DNA of 11,766 nt from Candidatus Omnitrophota bacterium (GTDB lineage: Bacteria > Ratteibacteria > UBA8468 > B48-G9 > JAFGKM01): NCBI GenBank assembly GCA_023819545.1, contig JAMWCA010000028.1, forward strand, positions 1 through 11,766. The letters run 5' to 3'. The notes beneath the pieces are model-generated. The model was not told where the DNA came from, searched no databases, and was given only the letters and a program-made list of their open reading frames with translations. Shown here piece after piece: positions 1 to 6,505 of the stretch (positions within the stretch are counted from its first letter, which is position 1; each line of letters starts with the position of its first letter). A program made the position numbers and the translations under genes.

Positions 1-2
1 TT

Positions 3-674
3 TTAAAAGGACAAATTTCAGGTCCTATAACTTTTTTATCAACAGTTAAAGATACAGAAGGGAAACCTTTAATATTTAATGAAATTTTTGAAGATATTTT
101 TATTAAAATTCTGGGGATGAAAGGATTATGGATGGCAAAAAAAATAAAAGAAAAAGGGAAAATCCCTATAATTTTCTATGACGAACCAGTTATGTCAAGT
201 TTTGGATCTGCTTTTTTTCCTGTTGATAAGAATAGAATAATAAATATTTTTAGAGATTTAATAAAATTTTTAAGGGAGAGGAATAATAAAATCTTAATAG
301 GGGTACACTGTTGCGGTAATACTGATTGGAATATTTTTTTGAATTTAGATATAGACATTTTAAGTTTTGATTCTTTTAACTTTTCTGAAAATTTTTTTGC
401 ATATTGGGAAGATATAAAAAATTTTTTACAGAATGGTAAATTGATTGCGTGGGGAATAGTACCATCTACAGATGAAATTGAAAATGTAAATTTTGAACAA
501 GTAAAAGAAAAATTATATTCGATTTATAAATACTTTGAAGAAAAAGGGAATAGAATTGAAGAAATAAAAGAACAATTCATATTTACTCCTTCATGTGGCA
601 TGGGTTATGTAAAAGAAAAAAATGTTTATAAAATTGTGAATTATCTATCATCTATTGTGGAAATTTATAAATAA
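3..674 (+). CDS. Cobalamin-independent methionine synthase (MetE) C-terminal/UROD-like methyltransferase, 5' partial
   Basis: The frame is open from base 3 to the TAA at 672-674, giving 223 visible residues. The start lies upstream of the window, so the ATG at 117 is internal: the codons before it read as family sequence (KGQISGPITF). Zinc-methyltransferase hallmarks of the UROD/MetE-like superfamily are present: a DEP motif (visible residues 60-62), the paired ligands in GVHCCGNTDW (His102 and Cys104) and the last ligand Cys198 in TPSCGMGY. The MetE glutamate ligand aligns with Asp123 in LSFDSF. Known family members move methyl groups from methyl-folate or methyl-corrinoid donors to thiols; the substrate here cannot be read. 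The protein is cytosolic. It seems to be the stand-alone barrel rather than full MetE, but the N-terminus is out of view. The 3' end overlaps the convergent DUF1015 gene by 23 bases. The superfamily call is firm; the exact reaction is not. Confidence 0.75.
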   Translation, partial: LKGQISGPITFLSTVKDTEGKPLIFNEIFEDIFIKILGMKGLWMAKKIKEKGKIPIIFYDEPVMSSFGSAFFPVDKNRIINIFRDLIKFLRERNNKILIGVHCCGNTDWNIFLNLDIDILSFDSFNFSENFFAYWEDIKNFLQNGKLIAWGIVPSTDEIENVNFEQVKEKLYSIYKYFEEKGNRIEEIKEQFIFTPSCGMGYVKEKNVYKIVNYLSSIVEIYK

Positions 675-1836
675 CAAGACCTGAAGGGACTTTTGGGAAG
701 AAGAAGGTTGATTTGGGAGGCATAATTTTACCTTTTAAACAGATTTCAATAAATGAATTTTTTTTAACTGGATTTAAAAAGAAGATAACTCCTTTTTTTC
801 TCTTTTCATATTCTTTCAGAAGATAAACTTTTGAACTATGATAAAGAAATTCAGTTTCTCCTTTTATCTTAACAAAATCTTTCAAGAGGTAATTGTCAAC
901 TATAAATGTGTCAATTTTTTTATAGTCAGAATCTGCATTAATTTTTTTAATATACTCATTTAAATTAAGTGTGTAGAATTTTTCATTATAAAACATTCCT
1001 ATTTCTCTTTGCCCTTTTTCCATTTGCTCTTTCATACTTTCAAAATTTGGTTTTTCAATTATCTTAATATCTTTTTGTTTAAAATTTATTTCAACATCTA
1101 CTGGGATATATCTATGGGTTGGAAGAATTAAAACACCTTCAGATTCAATATTTGTAAGATAAACAAGAATATATGCATTTTTTGGTTCTGGATTATTTTT
1201 ATAAAACATAAGGGAAGCATTATATCTATGATGTCCATCAGCAATAAAAATTTTCTTATCTTTAAAAAAGTTTTTTATAATTTCTACATGTTCTATCTCT
1301 TCAATTTTTCCAAATTCTAAGTTTTCAGAGTTGAATTTAAATCTTGTGTAAACTTTTCCTTTCTCAATCATGTCCTCTAATAAAAAATTTTTATCTTGGT
1401 ATAACATAAAGACAGGACAGAAATTTGCTCTACATTTTTCAATAAGTTTATATCTATTATCTGAATATTTTTGGAAAATTTTTTCATGTGGAATTATTTT
1501 TTTAGTTTCAAAATCCTCTAATTTTAAAATTCCAATTATTCCACTCCTTTTATAAATTCTGCCATCATATTCAAAAGCGGTCTTTAAAAAGTAAAAATAC
1601 TCTTTCTCCTCTTGAATTAAAATTTCATTTTTAACCCAAAAATCAAAAAAATTTAAAACATGGTCAGGATTATTTTCTATTGTTATTAATTTTGCTATAT
1701 TATATTCACAGATAGATAAAAGTTTTTCTTTTATTTCCTGATTTATTAAGTCCCAAGGAGGAGAAATAACATTACAAATATCCTTTATTTTCTTTAAATT
1801 GTATATAAATCCTTTAAAAGGTTTAAATTCAATCAT
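652..1836 (-). CDS. DUF1015 family protein (uncharacterised)
   Basis: This is a 394-residue protein with the hallmarks of the DUF1015 family along its whole length: PPWD near residue 27, PHE at 116-118, the ADGHHRY block at 199-205, an LPTHR block at 238-242 and the C-terminal MPPKSTFFFPK..SGLV block at 372-387. The length is normal for the family. No enzyme activity is established for DUF1015, although it is often found beside serine-biosynthesis genes. The conserved Asp-Gly-His-His-Arg block suggests a catalytic or metal site, which is inference. There is no signal peptide or membrane segment, so it is probably cytosolic. It is the last gene of the rsmI operon. Its ATG overlaps the stop of the preceding gene by four bases (ATGA), so translation is probably coupled; only a weak purine stretch precedes it. 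Its own 3' end overlaps the convergent methyltransferase gene. Confidence 0.88.
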   Translation of the reverse strand: MIEFKPFKGFIYNLKKIKDICNVISPPWDLINQEIKEKLLSICEYNIAKLITIENNPDHVLNFFDFWVKNEILIQEEKEYFYFLKTAFEYDGRIYKRSGIIGILKLEDFETKKIIPHEKIFQKYSDNRYKLIEKCRANFCPVFMLYQDKNFLLEDMIEKGKVYTRFKFNSENLEFGKIEEIEHVEIIKNFFKDKKIFIADGHHRYNASLMFYKNNPEPKNAYILVYLTNIESEGVLILPTHRYIPVDVEINFKQKDIKIIEKPNFESMKEQMEKGQREIGMFYNEKFYTLNLNEYIKKINADSDYKKIDTFIVDNYLLKDFVKIKGETEFLYHSSKVYLLKEYEKRKKGVIFFLNPVKKNSFIEICLKGKIMPPKSTFFFPKVPSGLVIYKFPQ

Positions 1837-2546
1837 TTTTCTTCTATTTTCTTTTCAAGGGGTAAATAGATAATGATTTTTGATTTTTCTCTTAATTTTT
1901 TATACCAGTCCTCAAAATAATTTTCCTTTTTCTGCCATAAAATCATTTTTCTTATATTTTCCCTATCAATTTTTTCATTTCCTGTAAATTTTAAATAATC
2001 CTCTACTTCTTTATCACTTACATCTATAGTTGTTTCAGATACGACCTGCTCTTTAAGTTTTTGTAATAAAATTTCTTTTTTAATTTCTTGTTCAATCTTT
2101 GCAAGTTCTTCTTCTGGATAATTACTGATTATTTGCTTAAATTTTTCTTCATCAAATTCTCCTTTCTCATTTTTAAAAATTGGGTCTTGCTTTATTACAC
2201 TCACTATTTCATTTTTGTAAACTCTTATTCTTTTTTTTCTTGCTTGCTGTAACAATAATTTTTCTCTAATCAAATTTTCTAAAACATTTTTTTCAATATT
2301 TAATTTGTCTTTAATTTGACTGTAATTTTCTCCAAAAATCTCTCTATACTTCTGTTCAACTTTCCATAATTGATCATAAAATTCTCTTAAACTTATCGGT
2401 TCTCTATTTACAATTGCAGCATATTGAGATTTCTTATCCGAGCCAATTCCAACTCCCCAAAAGAAAAAACCAGGGATAATAAGAATTGTTATAATCCAAA
2501 GAATAATTCTAACATTTTTTCTTTTCTTAAAGAATTTAATAGCCAT
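1833..2546 (-). CDS. Membrane-anchored SurA/PpiD-like N-terminal domain protein without PPIase domain
   Basis: This 237-residue protein has a short basic N-terminus, one membrane segment at about residues 12-33 ending in FFFWGVG, then a charged helical domain. The FWGVG anchor and the following segment (AAIVNREPISLREFY, then LNIEKNVLENLIREKLLLQ) are the pattern of the PpiD/SurA N-terminal chaperone domain (SurA_N_3 type). It should sit in the inner membrane with its body on the outer face and bind unfolded exported proteins. Full PpiD is over 600 residues and carries a parvulin prolyl isomerase domain. Nothing like that is present: the protein ends soon after the helical part (EDWYKKLREKSKIIIYLPL). 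It is therefore a reduced chaperone or an anchored holdase. An AAAGGAG ribosome site lies inside the end of rsmI, whose last 11 bases overlap this start. Confidence 0.75.
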   Translation of the reverse strand: MAIKFFKKRKNVRIILWIITILIIPGFFFWGVGIGSDKKSQYAAIVNREPISLREFYDQLWKVEQKYREIFGENYSQIKDKLNIEKNVLENLIREKLLLQQARKKRIRVYKNEIVSVIKQDPIFKNEKGEFDEEKFKQIISNYPEEELAKIEQEIKKEILLQKLKEQVVSETTIDVSDKEVEDYLKFTGNEKIDRENIRKMILWQKKENYFEDWYKKLREKSKIIIYLPLEKKIEEK

Positions 2547-3210
2547 TTTTTTCTCCTTTTATTATAATAACAAACTCCCCTTTTTTCTTTTCTTTTTTAA
2601 AAATCTCAAATACTTCTTTAACTTTTCCTCTTATAATTTCTTCAAAAAGTTTTGTCAATTCTCTGCATATACAAACTTCATTTTCAGGCATAATTTCATT
2701 GAGTAAGTTTATTGTCTTTTCTATCCTGTGGACCGATTCAAAAAAAATAAATGTTTCATTTTTTTCTTTGAATTCACTAAAAACTTTCCTTTTTTGATTT
2801 TCTTTTTTTGGTAAAAAACCTAAAAAATAAACTTTCTTTAAAGGAAAACCCGAAATACTCATTGCTGCTGTAAGTGCAGAAGGACCTGGAATTGGAATTA
2901 CTTTTATATTGTTTTTATATGCTTCATTTAAAAGTATATAAGCAGGGTCTGAAATTCCAGGTGTCCCTCTATCACAAACAAGAGCAATTTTTTTACCTTC
3001 TTTTAATAATTCTATTACCTTTCCTACTCTTTTTTTTTCGATTTCCTTATAATAACTTAAAAGTGGTTTTTTTATTTTATAATAATTTAAAAGTTTACCC
3101 GTTTCTCTTGTATCTTCACATAAAATTAAATCAACCTCTTTCAAAACTTCTAACGCTCTTAAAGTTATATCTTTTATATTTCCGATAGGGGTTGCAACTA
3201 TATATAACAT
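2536..3210 (-). CDS. rsmI: 16S rRNA (cytidine-1402 2'-O)-methyltransferase RsmI
   Basis: RsmI methylates the ribose 2'-hydroxyl of C1402 in the decoding centre of 16S rRNA, using S-adenosylmethionine. The 224 residues carry the tetrapyrrole-methylase-like fold signatures in order: YIVATPIGNIKDITLRA at the start, ILCEDTRETGKLL (29-41), GTPGISDPA (82-90), IPGPSALTAA (107-116), FFESVHRI (156-163) and RELTKLFEE (173-181), ending in the strand GEFVIIIKG. Many RsmI proteins are about 280 residues because of a small C-terminal helical domain; that part is absent here. The usual SDAG before TPGISDP reads CDRG. The ATG at 3210 starts directly with the conserved strand, so no upstream extension is needed. 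It is the first gene of the operon with the SurA-like and DUF1015 genes. No Shine-Dalgarno sequence precedes it, and a TATAAT box lies only six bases upstream. Confidence 0.93.
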   Translation of the reverse strand: MLYIVATPIGNIKDITLRALEVLKEVDLILCEDTRETGKLLNYYKIKKPLLSYYKEIEKKRVGKVIELLKEGKKIALVCDRGTPGISDPAYILLNEAYKNNIKVIPIPGPSALTAAMSISGFPLKKVYFLGFLPKKENQKRKVFSEFKEKNETFIFFESVHRIEKTINLLNEIMPENEVCICRELTKLFEEIIRGKVKEVFEIFKKEKKKGEFVIIIKGEKNGY

Positions 3211-3216
3211 TCAAAT

Positions 3217-3245
3217 ATTATACATTAAATTTCAAAATTCCCCAA
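3217..3245 (-). promoter_or_regulatory. Promoter of the rsmI operon, predicted leaderless
   Basis: On the minus strand, a perfect TATAAT (3222 to 3217) lies 17 bases downstream of TTGGGG (3245 to 3240, three of six matches to the -35 consensus). Counting seven bases from the end of the -10 box puts the transcription start at the A of the rsmI ATG (3210). No ribosome site lies between. The promoter shares the 70-base divergent region with the TIM-barrel gene. Confidence 0.5.
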
Positions 3246-3266
3246 AATATATTAAAATATAAGATT

Positions 3267-3274
3267 AAAAGGAG
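3267..3274 (+). promoter_or_regulatory. Ribosome binding site of the TIM-barrel gene
   Basis: AAAAGGAG lies six bases before the ATG at 3281, a normal Shine-Dalgarno spacing. It fixes the start of this gene and shows that the organism uses Shine-Dalgarno initiation at some first genes, in contrast to the leaderless-looking starts nearby. No convincing -35/-10 pair for this strand could be picked from the AT-rich background. Confidence 0.7.
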
Positions 3275-3280
3275 CAAAAT

Positions 3281-4045
3281 ATGGAAAAAATTGGAGTAAT
3301 TGCATATAATTTTTCTTTTAAAAGTATTGAAGATATTTTTAAGTGGTGTAAGGAAAATTTTGTTGAATATGTTGAGATTTCTATCAATGATTTAGAAGAA
3401 GCAAAAAAATTGATAAAAAAATATAATGTAAATGTCTCTCAAGTCAGTGCAGGAAATGATTTTGTTCAAAAAACAAAAGAAGACCTCCTTAATCAAGTTA
3501 AAAAAATAGGAGAGTTATGCAAAAATATTAAAGAAATAGATTGTAATTTGATAAGAATTGATGGTGGTTGGCCAAAAGAGGAAGTAGATAGTAAAAACTA
3601 TAAAAATTTAATAATTGAGGGTATTAAAAGAAGTGTTGAGATTGCTGAAAAAGAAAATGTTTATCTTGCTCTTGATAACCATGGTTTATTAACAAATGAT
3701 TATGAGTTTCAACTTGAGATATTTAACAAAATTAATTCAAAATTTCTTGGAGCTAATCTTGATACAATGAATTATAGATGGTATGGATATCCTGTTGAGA
3801 AATTAATTGAAATATATAAATTAATTGCTCCTTACGCTTTACATACACATATAAAAGATGGGGTTGGGAGTAGAGAAAATTATGTTGGAAAAGTTCTTGG
3901 ACAAGGAGAAGTTCCTATTGTTGATGCAATTAAAATACTTAAAGATAATAATTATAAAGGTGTTTTGTGTATTGAATATGAAGGGAAAGATAAAGAAATT
4001 GGTTATAAAAAGTGCGTTGAGTTTTTGAAAAATTTAAAAATTTAA
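3281..4045 (+). CDS. Xylose isomerase-like TIM-barrel protein (sugar phosphate isomerase/epimerase family)
   Basis: The protein has 254 residues, the usual size of this AP-endonuclease-2-like TIM-barrel family, which includes IolE/IolI and ketose 3-epimerases. Late-strand motifs are clear: IRIDGG (91-96), LALDNHG (129-135), ANLDTMNYR (158-166), HTHIKDG (188-194), GQGEVPIVDAIKIL (207-220) and the final CIEYEG (230-235). Known members hold a divalent metal with Glu, Asp, His and Glu and isomerise or dehydrate sugars and inositols. Here the first position, usually Glu in ENHG, is Asp132. The others are Asp161, His190 (or His188) and Glu232. The substrate is unknown. It is cytosolic and is the first gene of an operon with the LeuT-like transporter, which starts three bases after its stop. 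A link between sugar chemistry and the transporter is not evident and may be simple co-expression. Confidence 0.82.
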   Translation: MEKIGVIAYNFSFKSIEDIFKWCKENFVEYVEISINDLEEAKKLIKKYNVNVSQVSAGNDFVQKTKEDLLNQVKKIGELCKNIKEIDCNLIRIDGGWPKEEVDSKNYKNLIIEGIKRSVEIAEKENVYLALDNHGLLTNDYEFQLEIFNKINSKFLGANLDTMNYRWYGYPVEKLIEIYKLIAPYALHTHIKDGVGSRENYVGKVLGQGEVPIVDAIKILKDNNYKGVLCIEYEGKDKEIGYKKCVEFLKNLKI

Positions 4046-4048
4046 AAG

Positions 4049-5593
4049 ATGGAAAGAGAAAGGTGGGGAAGCAGATTAGGAGTTATTCTTGCTGTTGCTG
4101 GTAGTGCTGTTGGGCTTGGTAATTTTTTGAGATTTCCTGTTCAGGCAGTAAAAAATGGTGGCGGAGCTTTTATAATTCCTTATTTTATTTCTCTCTTTTT
4201 GCTTGGAATACCTCTGATGTGGATAGAATGGACAATAGGAAGATTTGGAGGAGGTTTTGGTCATGGAACTGCTCCAGGAATATTTCACACATTATGGAGG
4301 AAAAATAGGTTTATTAAGTATTTTGGTGTTATTGGGATTTTTGGCCCGATAGCGATTTTTATTTATTATACCTATATTGAATCATGGTTGCTTGCCTATA
4401 CATTTTTCCCTTTAAGAGATGATTTTTCTTTAATTTCTAAAAAAGATGAGATGGTCGCATTCTTACAGGGATATCAAGGAGTTGTTAAAAATCAGTACTT
4501 TTCATCAATTCTACCTGCCTATTTATTTTTTGTAATAACTTTTGTCCTAAATCTTTTAATAATATATTTTGGAATAAAAAGGGGAATTGAAAGAGTTTGT
4601 AAAATTGCGATGCCAACTTTATTTTTATTTGCTTTAATTTTAGTTATAAGAGTTTTAACTTTAAAAAATCAAATTAATCCTTTCTGGTCTCCTTTAAATG
4701 GGCTTGGCTTTTTATGGAATCCTGACTTTTCTTCTTTGAAAGATGCAAAGGTCTGGCTTTCAGCAGCAGGGCAGATATTCTTTACTTTAAGTGTAGGGAT
4801 TGGAGTTATTCTTACCTATGCGAGTTACTTGACAAAGAAAGACGATGTTTTACTTTCAGGACTTACAAGTGCGAGTACAAATGAATTTGCTGAAGTTATT
4901 CTTGGAGGGAGTATAGTTATTCCTGCTGCCTTTGTTTTTTTTGGACCAGTTGGTATTAGAGAAGTTGCAAATCAAGGTTCTTTTAATCTCGGATTTGTCA
5001 CTATGCCATTAATTTTAAAATCGCTTCCATTTGGTAAAATTTTTGAGATATTATGGTTCTTTTTACTTTTTCTTGCTGGACTTACTTCTTCAATTTCACT
5101 TTGTCAACCAGCGATTGCTTTTCTTGAAGATGAGTTTAATTTATCAAAGAAAAAAAGCGTTTTAATTTTTGGGATTGTTTGTTTTTTACTCTCACATCTT
5201 TCTGTTTTGTTTTTAAGTAAAGGAGTTGTTGATGAACTTGATTTCTGGGGTGGGACTTTTGCTCTTGTTGTTTTTGCAACAGTTGAGACAATTCTTTTTG
5301 CTTGGGTTTTTGGTATGGAAAATGCATGGGAAGAGATGCACTCAGGTTCAGATATTACTTTACCAAAATTTTATAAATTTATAATCAAATATATAACTCC
5401 TTTGTTTTTATTATCTATCTTATTTTCCTGGATTGTTCAATATGCAATTCCAACATTTTTAATGAAAAATTATCCAAGAGAAAATTTACCTTATATTATT
5501 ATGACGAGAATTATTCTTGTTTTATTATTTTTAACTTTATGCATACTTGTTAAAATTTCATGGAGTAAAAAAGGAGAAAAATTTGAAACTTAG
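4049..5593 (+). CDS. LeuT-type sodium:amino acid symporter (NSS/SNF family)
   Basis: This 514-residue polytopic protein, with about twelve membrane helices, is collinear with Aquifex LeuT as I recall that sequence: WGSRLG at the start, VGLGNFLRFPVQ in TM1, GIPLMWIEW in TM2, IYYTYIESW in TM3, GIERVCKIAMPTLF in TM5, GQIFFTLS in TM6, NEFAEVILGGS in TM7 and AGLTSSIS in TM8. Na+ ligands are kept: Asn25, Thr246 and Asn278 (site 1), Thr346 and Ser347 (site 2). Glu282 matches LeuT Glu290, the residue that replaces chloride, so transport should be Na+-driven and Cl--independent. Pocket changes relative to LeuT are Asn21 to Ser19, Val104 to Ile103, Phe259 to Ile251 and Ile359 to Leu351, so the substrate may not be leucine. 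It lies three bases after the TIM-barrel gene with no clear ribosome site, suggesting translational coupling. The end overlaps a small-subunit gene by 11 bases. Confidence 0.95.
   Translation: MERERWGSRLGVILAVAGSAVGLGNFLRFPVQAVKNGGGAFIIPYFISLFLLGIPLMWIEWTIGRFGGGFGHGTAPGIFHTLWRKNRFIKYFGVIGIFGPIAIFIYYTYIESWLLAYTFFPLRDDFSLISKKDEMVAFLQGYQGVVKNQYFSSILPAYLFFVITFVLNLLIIYFGIKRGIERVCKIAMPTLFLFALILVIRVLTLKNQINPFWSPLNGLGFLWNPDFSSLKDAKVWLSAAGQIFFTLSVGIGVILTYASYLTKKDDVLLSGLTSASTNEFAEVILGGSIVIPAAFVFFGPVGIREVANQGSFNLGFVTMPLILKSLPFGKIFEILWFFLLFLAGLTSSISLCQPAIAFLEDEFNLSKKKSVLIFGIVCFLLSHLSVLFLSKGVVDELDFWGGTFALVVFATVETILFAWVFGMENAWEEMHSGSDITLPKFYKFIIKYITPLFLLSILFSWIVQYAIPTFLMKNYPRENLPYIIMTRIILVLLFLTLCILVKISWSKKGEKFET
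5571..5576 (+). promoter_or_regulatory. Ribosome binding site of the small transporter-partner gene
   Basis: AAGGAG ends six bases before the TTG at 5583 and lies inside the last codons of the transporter gene. This spacing selects the TTG start over the in-frame ATGs at 5604 and 5607, which have no ribosome site and would cut off the KLSGWI leader. Confidence 0.7.
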
Positions 5594-5678
5594 TGGTTGG
5601 ATTATGATGATAACTTCTTGGGGGACTATTATTTATCTTTTAGTTTATTGCTTTCTACGTTCAATTAAAAAAAACTAA
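5583..5678 (+). CDS. Putative NSS transporter small subunit (MetS-like), single-pass membrane peptide
   Basis: This 31-codon gene begins with TTG and ends with TAA at 5676-5678. It has an AAGGAG site at ideal spacing and overlaps the transporter stop by 11 bases in another frame, so it is translationally coupled. The peptide starts M-KLSGWIMM, runs through one hydrophobic helix with a conserved-looking WG (TSWGTIIYLLVYCFL) and ends in a short basic tail (RSIKKN), which predicts a cytoplasmic C-terminus. Some bacterial NSS transporters have an adjacent gene for a tiny one-helix partner; in Corynebacterium MetPS the small subunit MetS is needed for methionine uptake. Size, position, topology and the aromatic-Gly motif all fit such a partner. 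The assignment is inference, since peptides this short give little alignment signal. The last four bases overlap the end of the convergent nuclease gene. Confidence 0.7.
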   Translation: MKLSGWIMMITSWGTIIYLLVYCFLRSIKKN

Positions 5679-6433
5679 AAAAGAGTGTCTTTAATTTCTT
5701 CTTCTTTTTCTTCTTTATCTTGATTTTTTTTTATTTCATAAAATGATTTTTCTAAATAATAAATTTTTGCTTCTTCAATCCAGTTGCAGTATTCACAATT
5801 AGCCCCTTTATCAGGGAGTTTATTTTTTTCAATACATTTTATAGCATTTTCAATTATTTCCTTGGTTTCTTTTATTTCTAATTTTACTTCCTTTACTTCA
5901 AAACTAAAATTTATTATGTTTTTAATATCATTCGCATCATAATCAATTAACTTTTTTTCTGGGTAATAATAAACAAGATACCCTAAATCAACTTCTTTTC
6001 CTTTATTTTCTTTTTTTAAAAGCAATGAATAGATTGAAAGTTGAAATTTGTAAGCATCGTGAGGTTCTCCTTGTGGTAAACTTGCTCTTGTTTTATGGTC
6101 AAGTGGAATATATAGACCATCTGGGAGTTGAATTACTTCATCAAGATGTCCCCAAAGATAATATTTATTATTACTTTCTATATCGTAATAGTAGGTTTTT
6201 TTCAGATTAGTAATTAATTTGCCATCAACTTTACCTTTCAGAAATGGAGGCAATTTATTTTTTTCTCTAAAATGTTCAAAATACATTTTTATCAAAGAAT
6301 CTATCCCACTTGCAATTGAAGGCATTGGTCCTCTTGGTCTTGAAATATTATGCTTTATTTGGAGGTAAAAACATCTTTCACATTCTCTAAAAATATTTAA
6401 AGAATTTGCAGATAAACTAATCCTTCTTTCCAT
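5675..6433 (-). CDS. PD-(D/E)XK nuclease family protein (RecB/Cas4-like)
   Basis: The 252 residues show the RecB-type nuclease order: an N-terminal S-x-N-S-L...CERCFYLQ segment (Cys18, Cys21), motif II GHLDEV (Asp98), motif III PLDHKT (Asp112, Lys114), the QLSIY motif (Gln131, Tyr135) and a C-terminal CEYC pair (213, 216), then a charged Lys/Glu tail from about 233. Members cut DNA with two metal ions and act in recombination (AddB, RecB) or CRISPR spacer acquisition (Cas4). No cas genes or repeats are in view, so Cas4 should not be assumed. In the Fe-S subgroup one Cys is N-terminal and three are C-terminal; here the split is two and two, so cluster or zinc binding is uncertain. It is divergent from comM and has a good promoter but no Shine-Dalgarno sequence. 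The start is chosen because the S-x-S-L...C segment normally begins these proteins. Confidence 0.82.
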   Translation of the reverse strand: MERRISLSANSLNIFRECERCFYLQIKHNISRPRGPMPSIASGIDSLIKMYFEHFREKNKLPPFLKGKVDGKLITNLKKTYYYDIESNNKYYLWGHLDEVIQLPDGLYIPLDHKTRASLPQGEPHDAYKFQLSIYSLLLKKENKGKEVDLGYLVYYYPEKKLIDYDANDIKNIINFSFEVKEVKLEIKETKEIIENAIKCIEKNKLPDKGANCEYCNWIEEAKIYYLEKSFYEIKKNQDKEEKEEEIKDTLF

Positions 6434-6441
6434 AATTTAAT

Positions 6442-6469
6442 TTTATATTCTACTTTCTTAATCTGTCAA
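6442..6469 (-). promoter_or_regulatory. Promoter of the PD-(D/E)XK gene, predicted leaderless
   Basis: On the minus strand, a consensus TTGACA (6469 to 6464) is followed after 16 bases by TATAAA (6447 to 6442). The expected transcription start is about 6435, two bases before the ATG at 6433. The bases just before the ATG are AAATT, with no ribosome site. It is back-to-back with the comM promoter; the two -35 boxes are 36 bases apart. Confidence 0.65.
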
Positions 6470-6505
6470 CTATATTCTCTTATTTTATGGATAAAGAAAG
6501 GGATA

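Noticed and set aside
117..674. The ATG at 117 as the true start of the first gene
   Set aside because: The frame stays open upstream to the window edge and the upstream codons read as family sequence (KGQISGPITF), so the gene is cut by the window.
5604..5678. ATG at 5604 or 5607 as start of the small transporter-partner gene
   Set aside because: Neither has a ribosome site. The TTG at 5583 has AAGGAG at ideal spacing and gives the leader residues before the helix.
5675..6433. Calling the PD-(D/E)XK protein Cas4
   Set aside because: There are no cas genes or repeats nearby, and the C-terminal three-cysteine pattern of Cas4 is incomplete.
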